Made by a program: the position numbers and the translations under genes. Below are positions 7,759 to 16,991 of a stretch of DNA of 63,894 bases, piece after piece (within the stretch, counting starts at the first letter, position 1; each line of letters begins with the position of its first letter). The stretch lies in the NCBI GenBank assembly GCA_023411815.1, contig JAEYOJ010000105.1, positions 1 through 63,894 on the forward strand, read 5' to 3'. Source of the DNA: Pseudomonadota bacterium. GTDB taxonomy: Bacteria; Desulfobacterota; Desulfovibrionia; Desulfovibrionales; Desulfovibrionaceae. The notes below the pieces were generated by a model that was given only the letters and a program-made list of their open reading frames with translations, was not told the DNA's origin and made no database searches.

Positions 7759-8493
7759 TCAAACCGTGGCGGCGGCGCGGAACAACTGCACGAGGGTCCG
7801 GACCTTGTCCTTGATCTTCAGGAAAGCCTTGACCACCTCGGGGTCGAACTGGCTGCCGCTGCAGCGCTCTATCTCGCTTGCCGCTTCGTCGAATTCCAGA
7901 GGAGGGCGGTACGGGCGGGCCTGGAGCATGGCCGACAGACTGTCCGCCAGGGTGATGATGCGCGCGCCCAGGGGGATGTTCTGCCCGCGCAGACCGTGTG
8001 GGTAGCCCTGGCCGTCGAAGCGCTCGTGGTGGTGCAGGACCATCTCCATGATGCCCGAGTCGCGCAGGCAGTCCAAAGGCCTGAGGATGTCCGCGCCGAT
8101 GCCGGGGTGGGCCTTGATGAGCAGCCACTCGTCCGCAGCCAGCTTGCCGGGCTTGCGCAGCACCGCGTCGGGCACGCCGATCTTGCCCAGGTCGTGCAGG
8201 TGTCCGGCCACGTGGATCAAGTCGGCCGTGGCGGGCGGCAGGCCCATGGCCAGGGCCAGGGTCTGGGTCACCACGGCGACTTCCTCGGAGTGGGCCAGGG
8301 TGTGCGGGTCCTTGGCGTCCACGGCGTTGCCGAGCGATTCGGCAAGCTGATGGATCAGGGTGGTGACGGTGACGGGGCAATTCACGGCGCATGCGGCGGC
8401 AGCCTTTGCATTCAACAGTCCGGACGTGCGCGCTTTCGCGGTTCTGGAGCTTTGTAGGACGTTGAGCTGACTCGCATGGACATTCTTGAGCAT
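7759..8493 (-). CDS. HD-GYP domain cyclic-di-GMP phosphodiesterase
   Basis: A 244-residue protein. An N-terminal segment of about 40 residues without known domain precedes an HD-GYP domain. The metal-binding HD pair lies in HLHDLGKIG (His100, Asp101) and the HD-GYP signature appears as HHERFDGQGYP (about 155-165), so the enzyme should hydrolyse c-di-GMP. I chose ATG at 8493 because CGGAGAAGTCC precedes it; a longer frame would run through AT-rich intergenic DNA and into the opposing comM gene. A Fur-like box lies about 105 bases upstream (8599-8617), which would tie c-di-GMP turnover to iron. No sensor domain is fused to it. Confidence 0.85.
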   Translation of the reverse strand: MLKNVHASQLNVLQSSRTAKARTSGLLNAKAAAACAVNCPVTVTTLIHQLAESLGNAVDAKDPHTLAHSEEVAVVTQTLALAMGLPPATADLIHVAGHLHDLGKIGVPDAVLRKPGKLAADEWLLIKAHPGIGADILRPLDCLRDSGIMEMVLHHHERFDGQGYPHGLRGQNIPLGARIITLADSLSAMLQARPYRPPLEFDEAASEIERCSGSQFDPEVVKAFLKIKDKVRTLVQLFRAAATV

Positions 8494-8598
8494 GGACTTC
8501 TCCGCGTGTGTCGCAAATACGGCGCGTCGCGTTGCGGATTGGCCTGCACGCGGCTCGCAAGTAGAAGTTGAAAGCAAGAAAGTCAGCGACTTATATGT

Positions 8599-8617
8599 GA
8601 TATTGATTTTCATTGTC
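8599..8617. promoter_or_regulatory. Fur box upstream of the HD-GYP gene
   Basis: GATATTGATTTTCATTGTC matches 16 of 19 positions of the Fur consensus GATAATGATTATCATTATC. It lies in the AT-rich gap between the divergent HD-GYP and comM genes, nearer to the HD-GYP gene. Confidence 0.6.
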
Positions 8618-8764
8618 AATATAGAACAAATCCTGCCGCGAGCCTGTCCATGCCGGAAAAGCGCGACCGGATCGAAATAGCGTCTGATCTGTTTGTATTT
8701 TTTGCCGATCCTGGCTATCCATACACATCTTTCAGCCCTTAACCCTGCACGGCACCGAGCGGAC

Positions 8765-10297
8765 ATGATCGCCACCATCTCCACTTCCGCCCTCATGGGC
8801 ATCGACGCCTTGCCCGTGGCCCTGGAGATAGACTTCTCCAGGCAGGGCCTGCCTGCCTTCGTCATGGTCGGGCTGGCCGAGGGCGCGGTGCGCGAGGCCA
8901 AGGAGCGCGTCTTCTCGGCCCTCAAGAGCTCGGGCTACAAGCTCCCGCCCGCGCGCATCACCGTGAACCTGGCCCCGGCCGACGTGCGCAAGGAGGGCAG
9001 CGCCTACGACCTGCCCCTGGCCGTCGGGCTCATGGCCGCGGCGGGCGTCATCCCGGCCGAGGCGCTGCACGGCTGGCAGCTGGCCGGAGAGCTGTCCCTG
9101 ACGGGAGGGCTCAAGCCAGTGCCAGGCGCGCTGTCCATGGCGGCCCAGGCGCGCGCCTCGGGCGCCAAGGGGCTCATCCTGCCCCAGGCCAACGCGGCCG
9201 AGGCCTCGGTGGTCGAGGGGCTGCCCGTGTACGGGGCCGCGTCCCTGGCCCAGGTGGCCGGACATCTGCTCGGGCACGAGGAGCTGGCTCCGTGCGCGTG
9301 CGACCTGCAGGGGCTGTGGCGCGAGCGCGAACGCTTCCTGCTGGATTTCTCGGAGGTCAAGGGGCAGGAGCACGCCAAGCGGGCCATCGAGATCGCGGCG
9401 GCAGGAAATCACAATCTTCTTTTCCTGGGTCCTCCGGGCAGCGGCAAGACCATGCTGGCCCGGCGCATCCCCACTGTGCTGCCGCCGCTGTCCTTCGAGG
9501 AAGCCCTGGAGGTCACCAAGGTCTACTCCGTGTCGGGCAGCCTGGCGCCGGACACGCCGCTCATGGTCACGCGGCCCTTCCGTTCCCCGCACCACACCAT
9601 CTCCGACGCCGGGCTCATCGGCGGCGGCCACTATCCCAAACCGGGCGAGGTCTCGCTGGCGCATCGCGGCGTGCTCTTCCTGGACGAGCTGCCCGAGTTC
9701 AAGAAGCACGTGCTGGAGGTCCTGCGTCAGCCCCTGGAGGACGGCCAGGTGACCATCTCGCGCGCGGCCATATCCTTGTGCTACCCGGCCAGCCTGATGC
9801 TCGTGGCGGCGATGAATCCGTGTCCTTGCGGCTATCTGGGCGACGAGCGTCACGCCTGCTCGTGTTCGGACATGGCCGTGCAGCGCTACCGCTCCCGGCT
9901 GTCCGGCCCGCTGCTGGACCGCATCGATCTGCACGTGGAGGTCCCGGCCGTGGATTACAAGGAGTTGCGCGCCGTGGGCCAGGGCTCGGACTCCGCGTCC
10001 ATGCGCGAGCGCATCCTGGCAGCGCGGCAGGTGCAGGCCGAGCGCTACGCGGGCCTGCCGCTGCTCACCAACAGCCAGCTCTCGGGCCGGCTCCTGGAAC
10101 GCTTCTGCCACTTGGGCGACGCCGAGCATGCCTTCCTGGAGCAGGCCGTGCGCCGCCTGGGCCTTTCGGCTCGGGCCTTCACGCGTATCCTGCGCATCGG
10201 CCGCACCATCGCCGACCTGGCCTGTGTCGAGCGGTTGGAAGTCGCCCATCTGGCCGAAGCCATCAACTACCGCAGCATGGACAGGCAGGCGCGCTGA
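8765..10297 (+). CDS. comM: ComM/YifB-type Mg-chelatase-like AAA+ ATPase
   Basis: A 510-residue protein with the standard ComM layout. An N-terminal Lon-protease-like (ChlI) domain starts MIATISTSALMGIDALPV and covers about 1-165. An AAA+ Mg-chelatase core follows with Walker A GPPGSGKTML, Walker B GVLFLDELPEF and the NPCPCGY segment, and then a C-terminal domain (about 400-510) with LSARAFTRILRIGRTIADL. In naturally transformable bacteria ComM promotes branch migration during integration of incoming DNA; it is also widespread in non-competent species. Start chosen at the ATG opening the conserved domain, since a longer frame adds 24 unconserved residues. It is followed by a separate metE-like gene. 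Confidence 0.92.
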   Translation: MIATISTSALMGIDALPVALEIDFSRQGLPAFVMVGLAEGAVREAKERVFSALKSSGYKLPPARITVNLAPADVRKEGSAYDLPLAVGLMAAAGVIPAEALHGWQLAGELSLTGGLKPVPGALSMAAQARASGAKGLILPQANAAEASVVEGLPVYGAASLAQVAGHLLGHEELAPCACDLQGLWRERERFLLDFSEVKGQEHAKRAIEIAAAGNHNLLFLGPPGSGKTMLARRIPTVLPPLSFEEALEVTKVYSVSGSLAPDTPLMVTRPFRSPHHTISDAGLIGGGHYPKPGEVSLAHRGVLFLDELPEFKKHVLEVLRQPLEDGQVTISRAAISLCYPASLMLVAAMNPCPCGYLGDERHACSCSDMAVQRYRSRLSGPLLDRIDLHVEVPAVDYKELRAVGQGSDSASMRERILAARQVQAERYAGLPLLTNSQLSGRLLERFCHLGDAEHAFLEQAVRRLGLSARAFTRILRIGRTIADLACVERLEVAHLAEAINYRSMDRQAR

Positions 10298-10451
10298 TAA
10301 GAGCGTTTCCCCGCTCCGTGCTCGTCTTCGCCCAGGACGGCCGTGAAACGGGATGGCTTTTTGCGATGTTGCATTGGCACTGCCCACGCGCTCTTGCTAT
10401 GGTCCGGATCGAATCCGCTTGGGAGGGAGGGAAACCCCCAAGGAGATCGAC

Positions 10452-11561
10452 ATGGCACCATACGCTCCCTACGCAACCACGGTCGTGGGCTCCTACAGCG
10501 TCCCGCGCTGGTACGAGACATTGGAGAAGGAGGCCGAGGCCGGACGCCTGTCCAGGCCGGACATGTCCGATGCCCAATACCGGGCCACGCAGGCGGCCGT
10601 CAAAGACCAGGAGATCGCCGGCATCGACATCATCACCGGCGGCGAGATGCACCGCCGCACGAACAACCGTCATGCGCCGCCCAATGCCATGCTCAACCAC
10701 TTCTGGAAGAAGATTCCTGGCTTCTCCCAGGAGACCAGGCCCAAGCCCATCACTCCCAAGGATCCCGACGTCTTCCATCCGGCGGCGGTCTGCACGGGTC
10801 CCATCAGTTACGCCGACCTGGGCCTGGTCGAGGAGTTCAGGGTCGTCTCGGCCCTGACGGACCGCACCGTCAAAATCACCATGACCGGGCCGCACATGCT
10901 CGCCAAGGTCGCCCACGACGAGCATTACGGAGACATAGGCCGCATGATGCGTGATCTGGCCGAGGTCATGCGCCGCAATTTCCAGGAGTTGGAAGATGCC
11001 GGATGCCGCTGCATCCAGGTCGATGAGCCGCTTTTCGCCGCGGTCGACACCGCCGAGGTCGAGTCTGCGGTGGAGGCCATCAACGCGGCCGTGCACGGCC
11101 TGACTTCGGCATCGGTCCATGCGCACATCTGCCAGGGCAACTACGCCGTGGGCGAAGGTTACGACGGGCAGATAGGCCACCGCTATTTCGATTTCGGCAA
11201 ATACCCGGCGGACCTCATTTGCGGCATAGACTGCGACGTCCTGCTCGTGGAGCATGACTTTGCCGGCGCTTACAAGGGCATTCTGAGTGGGAAAATACTG
11301 GCCGTGGGCGTAGCCGACGTGCAGGACCCCCAAGTGGAGCGACCTGAGGTCCTGGTCGAGCGCATTCGCGCTCTGGACTGGCTGCCGTCCGCGCAGACCA
11401 TGCTGACCAGCTCCTGCGGCCTGAACCACTTGCCCAGGGAAATCGCTATGGGCAAGCTCATGTCCCTGACTCGGGCCAGTGAAATGCTTCGTGGCGCAGC
11501 GGCTCCCCGAAAGAGAGCCAAAGCGACATCAAGGCCTCGCAGCCCCGAGGCACGTCCTTGA
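10452..11561 (+). CDS. Short MetE-type (cobalamin-independent) methionine synthase-like protein
   Basis: A 369-residue protein equal to the C-terminal catalytic barrel of MetE without the N-terminal half. It opens with TTVVGSYSVPRW. Zinc-site residues expected from MetE are visible: His and Cys in HAHICQGNY and a later Cys in SSCGLNH, with acidic substrate residues in IQVDEPLF. Full MetE is about 750 residues; proteins of this short core type are known in anaerobes and may take methyl groups from donors other than methyl-folate. AAGGAGATCGAC gives a good ribosome site. It has no methionine-regulated element I can see upstream. Whether it makes methionine here is an inference. Confidence 0.8.
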   Translation: MAPYAPYATTVVGSYSVPRWYETLEKEAEAGRLSRPDMSDAQYRATQAAVKDQEIAGIDIITGGEMHRRTNNRHAPPNAMLNHFWKKIPGFSQETRPKPITPKDPDVFHPAAVCTGPISYADLGLVEEFRVVSALTDRTVKITMTGPHMLAKVAHDEHYGDIGRMMRDLAEVMRRNFQELEDAGCRCIQVDEPLFAAVDTAEVESAVEAINAAVHGLTSASVHAHICQGNYAVGEGYDGQIGHRYFDFGKYPADLICGIDCDVLLVEHDFAGAYKGILSGKILAVGVADVQDPQVERPEVLVERIRALDWLPSAQTMLTSSCGLNHLPREIAMGKLMSLTRASEMLRGAAAPRKRAKATSRPRSPEARP

Positions 11562-11569
11562 TGGAGTCC

Positions 11570-11608
11570 GAGCTCTCCACGGAGAACCCGACGCACCGTG
11601 GAGAGCTC
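11570..11608. terminator. Inverted repeat between convergent genes
   Basis: GAGCTCTCCACGG and CCGTGGAGAGCTC form a perfect 13-bp stem with a 13-base loop. There is no T run, so this is a weak terminator candidate shared by the metE-like gene and the opposing histidine kinase gene. Confidence 0.45.
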
Positions 11609-11623
11609 AACTGCACGTATTAA

Positions 11624-13456
11624 TCAATCGATCGGAAATTTCAGTTCGAATACCGCGCCTCGGGCGTTGCGCGCCTCGAAGGTTCCGCGAATCTGGCGCA
11701 CGAGGCCGAGCACGAGCTGCATGCCCAGGGTGCCGGTGCCTGCCGGATCGAAGCCCGGCGGCAGGCCGGGGCCGTTGTCGGCCACGGTCAGGGTCAGGCT
11801 GTTCCCGTCCACGCGGGCTTCCACAAGCAGCTCTCCATGCGGGGGCGCCTTGAGGCCATGCTTCACGGCATTGGTGACGAGCTCGTTGACGATGAGGCCG
11901 AAGGGAACCGCCTTCTCGATGGGCAGTTCCACTTCCTCCAGTCGCAGCGTGCAGAGCGGGCCGTCCGCCTTGCCCGCTGGGTTGGCCAGCCTGGGCACGA
12001 TCTTCTCCAGGTATTTCCGTAGGCTGATGCGCGAGAAATCGCCGGAGCCGTACAGCTCCTCGTGCACGAGGGCCATGGCCGCGATGCGGTCGCGGCTTTC
12101 CGTGAACAGCTCCATGGCCCAGTCCTCGATGACCTTCTTCGACTGGAGGCTGAGCAGGCTCGAAATGATCTGCAGGTTGTTCTTGACCCTGTGATGCACT
12201 TCGCGCAGCAGGCTCTCCTTTTCCCCGAGCGAGGCGCGCAGGCGCTGCTCGCGCTGGTCGCGCTCATGGATGAGCCGGGCCTGCTGCAGGTTCTGGTAGG
12301 CCAGCAGGGACAGCTTGTTGGCCAAGATGAACAGGGCTTGGGCGATCTTCTCCAGGCGCTCCCTGGATATGACCGGAACCTCCCGCAGGGCCTGGGCGAA
12401 CTCCTCCCTGTCGGCGTCGATGACCTGGGCGTATTGGAGCAGCGGCTCCTCGTCCTGCCCCTCGACCTTGACCTGGCCGATCAGCCAGTTGGCCACATGC
12501 CTGCCGCCCACGCTGATGCTGGCCCCGGCGTCCCACAGGCCGCCGCTCAGGCAGGGCCGGAGGATGGGGCCGCCCGGGTTGTGCCCGCCGATGACGGCAT
12601 CCGAGCGGAAGCAGTTGGCACGGCCTTTTTCCGTGTTTCTGATGATGTCCTTGCACAGGCGGCAAAAATTGCTTGGTCTGGTGATCGGCGTGCCGTCCGG
12701 CGCGGTGATGATCGACGCGACGCCCGAGAGATCGCTGAAAGCGTCCTGCACCTGCTGGATGTCCTCCAGCCCGAGCAGGGCGTCGAAGGTGATGGCCGTA
12801 TCGTCCGCCGGCTGCGTGAGGATCGCGAGCCGCTTGCGCAGTATCTCCTCGGCCTGCCTGGGCTCGGTCACGTCCCTGGAGGCGCAGACGATGTACTTCT
12901 CGCCGAAGGGATCGACATACAGGCTCTTCCTGGTTTGCCATATGCGCAGCCGCCCCTCGGTGTCGAAGCTCTGTTCCTCGATTGTCTGCGGCGAGCCGTC
13001 GGTGAGAACCATATCGTCGGATTTCCGGCCGGCTTCGGCGATCGATGCTGGAAGCAGGTCGGAGGCCGTGCGGCCGAGGATTTCCTTGCGAGGCTTGCCG
13101 AACAGGGCGCACTCGGCCTGATTGGCAAGCACGATCCGATGGCTGCTGTCCTTGATGAAGATCGGGTCAACGACGGTATCGAGAATCTTGGCCAGGATAT
13201 CCCAGTCCTGGATCGATTCCGACAGGAGCTTTCCGCGGGCGACCTGATCCATGCGCCTCGAATCCGGCCGATCGCCGCAGCCGGACTCGCGAATACAGCT
13301 TCTCGCGGGAGCCGGTTCTCCGCGAGCCGGCTTGACCTGGAACGCTTCGAGCAGGGAGACGAAACGTTGTTTTTCCTCGACGAGCCTGCTGATCGTTGCT
13401 TCAGCCTGCTCCAAGGCGGCGACAAGCTGTTCCCGTGTTCGAGAGTCCCTGTGCAT
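11624..13456 (-). CDS. PAS-PocR sensor histidine kinase (HisKA_2 family)
   Basis: A 610-residue soluble protein with no membrane segment. Order: an N-terminal coiled coil (about 1-40), a PAS domain (about 85-200, ILDTVVDPIFIKDSSHRIVLAN), a PocR-type ligand domain (about 220-395) with paired cysteines in NFCRLCKDIIR and a later CFRSD, then a coiled helix and the HisKA_2 box EVHHRVKNNLQIISSLL with the phospho-accepting His near 421-422, and an HATPase with NELVTNAVKHG and ADNGPGLPP. PocR domains are thought to bind small hydrocarbon derivatives. No response regulator is encoded nearby, so its partner is elsewhere. Confidence 0.9.
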   Translation of the reverse strand: MHRDSRTREQLVAALEQAEATISRLVEEKQRFVSLLEAFQVKPARGEPAPARSCIRESGCGDRPDSRRMDQVARGKLLSESIQDWDILAKILDTVVDPIFIKDSSHRIVLANQAECALFGKPRKEILGRTASDLLPASIAEAGRKSDDMVLTDGSPQTIEEQSFDTEGRLRIWQTRKSLYVDPFGEKYIVCASRDVTEPRQAEEILRKRLAILTQPADDTAITFDALLGLEDIQQVQDAFSDLSGVASIITAPDGTPITRPSNFCRLCKDIIRNTEKGRANCFRSDAVIGGHNPGGPILRPCLSGGLWDAGASISVGGRHVANWLIGQVKVEGQDEEPLLQYAQVIDADREEFAQALREVPVISRERLEKIAQALFILANKLSLLAYQNLQQARLIHERDQREQRLRASLGEKESLLREVHHRVKNNLQIISSLLSLQSKKVIEDWAMELFTESRDRIAAMALVHEELYGSGDFSRISLRKYLEKIVPRLANPAGKADGPLCTLRLEEVELPIEKAVPFGLIVNELVTNAVKHGLKAPPHGELLVEARVDGNSLTLTVADNGPGLPPGFDPAGTGTLGMQLVLGLVRQIRGTFEARNARGAVFELKFPID

Positions 13457-13952
13457 GCGGAGCCTTTTGCGTAAGTGTCGCTTGGTTTTACATACGGTCC
13501 GACGTGCGCATCATGTTGTATGGAGTAAAATAGCTGCAAATTTTCTATGCGCAATAAATATATCTAATGCGCGAGGTGAAAAACTTGCAGGGTTTGGTTT
13601 TGATTGCATTCGATATGCCATTACGGATCGAAGTCTCCGCAGACATTGTCATTTTTGAGGATTGAGGGGTGTCGGTCAAAATCGTCGCAAGCAGCAGGGC
13701 GCGAAACTGCTCGGGATGGCGTCGTCTCCGGACGACCGGGCCGACGTTTTCGGGCGCGGCTATTCGCCCGAGCTTCCGGCTGCCTCGGTGAGAGAAAAAG
13801 CATTGCTCTCTGCACGCGCCTTTCTGCTATAAGCGAACCTGGGGAACAGGCGTGCCTGGCCTGCGTTCGGATCCGGCGCGTCTCGGGGACGGGTGCTTGC
13901 GGCGGGGGCAACGCAACGGGCGGCGCATTACGGCCGCCGGGAGCAGCGCCGC
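13457..13952. other. Long non-coding gap upstream of the pyruvyl transferase gene
   Basis: About 500 bases between divergent genes. The first 150 are AT-rich and likely hold the kinase promoter. I see no supported coding frame, tRNA or riboswitch. A GGGCGCGG/TTCGCCC-type small hairpin lies near 13750, and CTATAAG near 13828 could be a -10 element for the downstream gene. Confidence 0.35.
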
Positions 13953-15116
13953 ATGACAGGGCAGAGGACTTACAAGGTGGGCATTTCCGGCTCGTACGGC
14001 GGGCTGAACATGGGCGACGAGGCCATCCTCCAATCCATCGTCGCGCAACTGAGGGCATCGCTGCCCGTGGAGATCACTGTCTTTTCGCGCAATCCCAAAG
14101 ACACCCTGCGCCGCCAGCGCGTGGATAAGGCAGTGCCCGTGCGCGAGATGACCCGCGGGGAAGCTTGCCGGGATATAAGCGGCCTGGACCTGTTCATCCT
14201 CGGCGGGGGCGGCATCCTGTTCGACGCCGAGGCCGACATCTACCTGCGCGAGGTGCAGGTCGCCCATGAGATGAACGTGCCGGTCATGGTCTATGCCATC
14301 AGCGCCGGACCGCTCAAGACCCGCTCGGCGCAGCAGGCCGTGCGCGAGGCCCTGAACCAGGCCAGGCTGATCACCGTGCGCGAGCGCGGGGCCAAACGCA
14401 CCCTGGAAAACACGGGAGTGGAGCACGAGATCGTCGTCACGGCCGATCCGGCGCTGCTGCTCGAACCCGAGCCCCTGCCCGAAGGAGAGCCGGCGCGCAT
14501 CGGCCTGGATGACGGCCCCTGCGTGGTGGGCATGTCCGTGCGCGAGCCGGGCCCGGCCGCGCCGGACATCGACCACGACTTCTACCATGCCCTGCTGGCC
14601 GACGCCGCGGACTTCATCATCGACCGCTACGACGCCCAGGTCGTCTTCGTGCCCATGGAGCGGCGCGTGCTCGACATGCAGCACTCCCACGCCGTGGTCG
14701 CGAAGATGTTGCGGCCGCAGCGGGCCTCGGTGCTCAAGGGCGAGTACACGTCAGGTCAGATCATGACCATAATGAAGCAGTTCACCTTCGCCGTTGGCAT
14801 GCGCCTGCACTTTCTCATCTTCGCCGCCCTGCAGGGCGTGCCTTTCGTGGCCCTGCCCTATTCGTCCAAGGTCCAGGACTTCCTGAGCGAGATGCACATC
14901 GATACGCCGCCGCTCAGACTCGTCAACGCGGGCCGGCTCATCGCGCACATCGACCACAACTGGGACCACCGCGAGGAACTGCGCAATCACATTCGCGGCA
15001 CGCTGCCCGAGCTTCAGGCGCGCGCCAGGGAAAACAACCGGCTGCTCGTGGAGCTTGTCCGCTCGCTGCCGGAGAGCAGGGACCAGGACCGCCAGGCCCA
15101 GCGCTGCGCAATCTAA
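13953..15116 (+). CDS. Polysaccharide pyruvyl transferase family protein (CsaB-like)
   Basis: A 387-residue protein of the PS_pyruv_trans family. It opens with KVGISGSYGGLNMGDEAIL, the standard N-terminal loop of this GT-B-like fold. It continues with LDLFILGGGGILFD and a C-terminal half with FAVGMRLHFLIFAALQGVPFVALPYSSKV, where MRLHFLIFAA is the hallmark of the family. Members add ketal pyruvate from PEP to cell-wall or exopolysaccharide sugars. The next gene starts 18 bases later and is probably cotranscribed. The start at 13953 is the ATG nearest the conserved domain; a frame 20 residues longer has no support. No other surface-sugar gene is adjacent, though gmd and fcl lie 38 kb away. Confidence 0.85.
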   Translation: MTGQRTYKVGISGSYGGLNMGDEAILQSIVAQLRASLPVEITVFSRNPKDTLRRQRVDKAVPVREMTRGEACRDISGLDLFILGGGGILFDAEADIYLREVQVAHEMNVPVMVYAISAGPLKTRSAQQAVREALNQARLITVRERGAKRTLENTGVEHEIVVTADPALLLEPEPLPEGEPARIGLDDGPCVVGMSVREPGPAAPDIDHDFYHALLADAADFIIDRYDAQVVFVPMERRVLDMQHSHAVVAKMLRPQRASVLKGEYTSGQIMTIMKQFTFAVGMRLHFLIFAALQGVPFVALPYSSKVQDFLSEMHIDTPPLRLVNAGRLIAHIDHNWDHREELRNHIRGTLPELQARARENNRLLVELVRSLPESRDQDRQAQRCAI

Positions 15117-15133
15117 CAATTTAGGGGAGGATC

Positions 15134-16585
15134 ATGCCGCCGCTTACGCAACCAGCATCCGTCACGCACGTCAACCTGCCGCCCCGCCAGGCCATGGTCG
15201 CGGCCGATACGGAAGTCCTGGTGGTAGGAGGCGGGCCTTCGGGCCTGGGCGCTGCCCTGGGAGCAGCCAGCGCCGGGGCGGACGTGGTCCTGGCCGAACG
15301 TTACGGCTTCCTGGGCGGCAACGCCACGGCCGCGCTCGTCGCATTGTGGTCCTCGGACCGCACCCAGCGCCAGTTGACCACCCTGCCGGGCGCCACGACC
15401 TTCTTCCCCACGGACCACGGACCCGGGGAACAGGTCTTCGCCGGCTGGCCTTCCAGGCTCGTGGAGCGACTCGTGCGCGACAGCGGAGCCATCGCGCCGT
15501 CGCTGGCAACCGGCTACACGGTGCCTTTCGATCCCGAGGTCTTCAAGAGCGTGGCCCAGGACATGCTCGACGAGACCGGCGTGAAGCTCCTGCTGCACGC
15601 CTTTGCCAGCGACGTGTGGCGCAGGGAGGACGCCAGCCGGATCGGCGGCGTGGTCTTCGAGACCAAGTCCGGCCCGCTGGTCGTGCGCGCGAAGACCGTG
15701 GTGGACTGCACCGGCGACGGCGACGTGGCGGCCCTGGCCGGCGCGCGCTACGAGACCGGCCGCAAGGAGGACGGCCTGGTCCAGCCCATGACGCTCATGT
15801 TCCGCATGGCCGAGTTCGAGCGGGTCGCCTTCGACAACTACATTAAGTCGCATCCTGGCCAGTGGCGCGGCGTGCACGGCCTGTGGGAACTCATCGAGCA
15901 GGCCGCCAAGGCCGGAGACCTGGACCTGCCGCGCGAGGACATCCTGTTCTTCGGCACCCCGCATGAACGGGAACTGCTGATCAACTCCACTCGCGTGGTC
16001 AATGTGCACGGCACGAACGTCTTCGACCTGACCCGCGCCGAGATGGAAGGCCGGCGGCAGGTGCGCATGATCGCGGCCTTCTTCCGCCGCTACGTGCCCG
16101 GCTTCGAGCGCTCCTATCTCCTGCAGAGCGCGCCCATGGTCGGCGTGCGCGAGGGGCGGCGCATCCTGGGCGACTACCAGCTCACGGGCGAGGACATCCT
16201 CGCGGCGCGCAAGTTCCCGGACGCCGTGGCCCGCGGCACATACCCCATCGATATCCACAACCCCACCGGCAAGGGCACGATCCTCAAGCGCCTGCCCGCT
16301 GGCGAGTCCTACGACATACCCCTGCGCTGCCTCGTGCCCTCGGGCGTTGATAACCTGCTCATGGCCGGACGCTGCATCTCGGGCACGCACGTGGCCCATT
16401 CGTCCTACCGGGTCATGCCCATCGCCATGGCCACGGGCCATGCCGCCGGCGTGTGCGCGGCCCTGGCCGCCAAGACCCTCAAGTCTCCCCGTTTCGTCAC
16501 GGCGGGCGCCGTGCAGGCCGAACTCGCCAGGCAGGGAGCAGGGCTGGATATCGACGAGGAAGTGAAAGCCCAGGCCGAGAGCTGA
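15134..16585 (+). CDS. FAD-dependent oxidoreductase
   Basis: A 483-residue protein of the FAD_oxidored family. The dinucleotide-binding motif is EVLVVGGGPSGLGAALGAA (about 27-45), followed by the ERYGFLGGNAT segment seen in these enzymes. A second FAD contact is DCTGDGDVAALAGA near 195-208, and the C-terminal NLLMAGRCISGTHVAHSSYR region closes the FAD site. There are no iron-sulfur cysteine motifs. Substrate is unknown. TTAGGGGAGGATC is a strong ribosome site, and the 17-base gap to the upstream pyruvyl transferase suggests one operon, but a functional link is not obvious. Confidence 0.8.
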   Translation: MPPLTQPASVTHVNLPPRQAMVAADTEVLVVGGGPSGLGAALGAASAGADVVLAERYGFLGGNATAALVALWSSDRTQRQLTTLPGATTFFPTDHGPGEQVFAGWPSRLVERLVRDSGAIAPSLATGYTVPFDPEVFKSVAQDMLDETGVKLLLHAFASDVWRREDASRIGGVVFETKSGPLVVRAKTVVDCTGDGDVAALAGARYETGRKEDGLVQPMTLMFRMAEFERVAFDNYIKSHPGQWRGVHGLWELIEQAAKAGDLDLPREDILFFGTPHERELLINSTRVVNVHGTNVFDLTRAEMEGRRQVRMIAAFFRRYVPGFERSYLLQSAPMVGVREGRRILGDYQLTGEDILAARKFPDAVARGTYPIDIHNPTGKGTILKRLPAGESYDIPLRCLVPSGVDNLLMAGRCISGTHVAHSSYRVMPIAMATGHAAGVCAALAAKTLKSPRFVTAGAVQAELARQGAGLDIDEEVKAQAES

Positions 16586-16832
16586 GGCGGCTTCCCGGAG
16601 CAGGTTTTGCGGGCCTGGGCGTCTCCGGGCTCGCCGAATCCTCGCGGACGGATCAAATGCATGCTGGTCCTGCATCTCTGCATGCGCATGTGGACGCATG
16701 CATAAAACCTCCGTTTGGAGAGATGCTATAAGCGCAACATGGTAATGCGCTTGGAGCGGATGCGATTCTGCATGCACGAGGGTCGAACATGCTGCAGGGT
16801 ATGGCCTGTTCTATTGTATTGATCTTGCTGTT
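16586..16832. other. Intergenic region with ATGCATGC inverted repeat
   Basis: ATGCATGC (16657-16664) and GCATGCAT (16696-16703) face each other across 31 bases that contain another GCATGC. The rest shows no coding frame. The element may mark the 3' end of the FAD oxidoreductase transcript. Confidence 0.4.
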
Positions 16833-16859
16833 TAAAGTTTATAAAGGCCATGCACCATT
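16833..16859 (+). promoter_or_regulatory. Possible sigma-28 flagellar promoter for motAB
   Basis: TAAAGTTT matches the sigma-28 -35 box. After 11 bases comes GCACCATT, a partial match to the -10 box GCCGATAA. It lies about 130 bases upstream of motA. Confidence 0.35.
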
Positions 16860-16991
16860 GCTGTTTTTGACAAGTGCGTGTATCGCTAAGGCCTTGCAAG
16901 TGGAAAACGCACGCTGAACATGCGCTGGCCATCCCGGCTTCGGTCCGGGGCCGGCATGGGCTCCCCTTCCTAAACACGAGGATCGCTTCCT

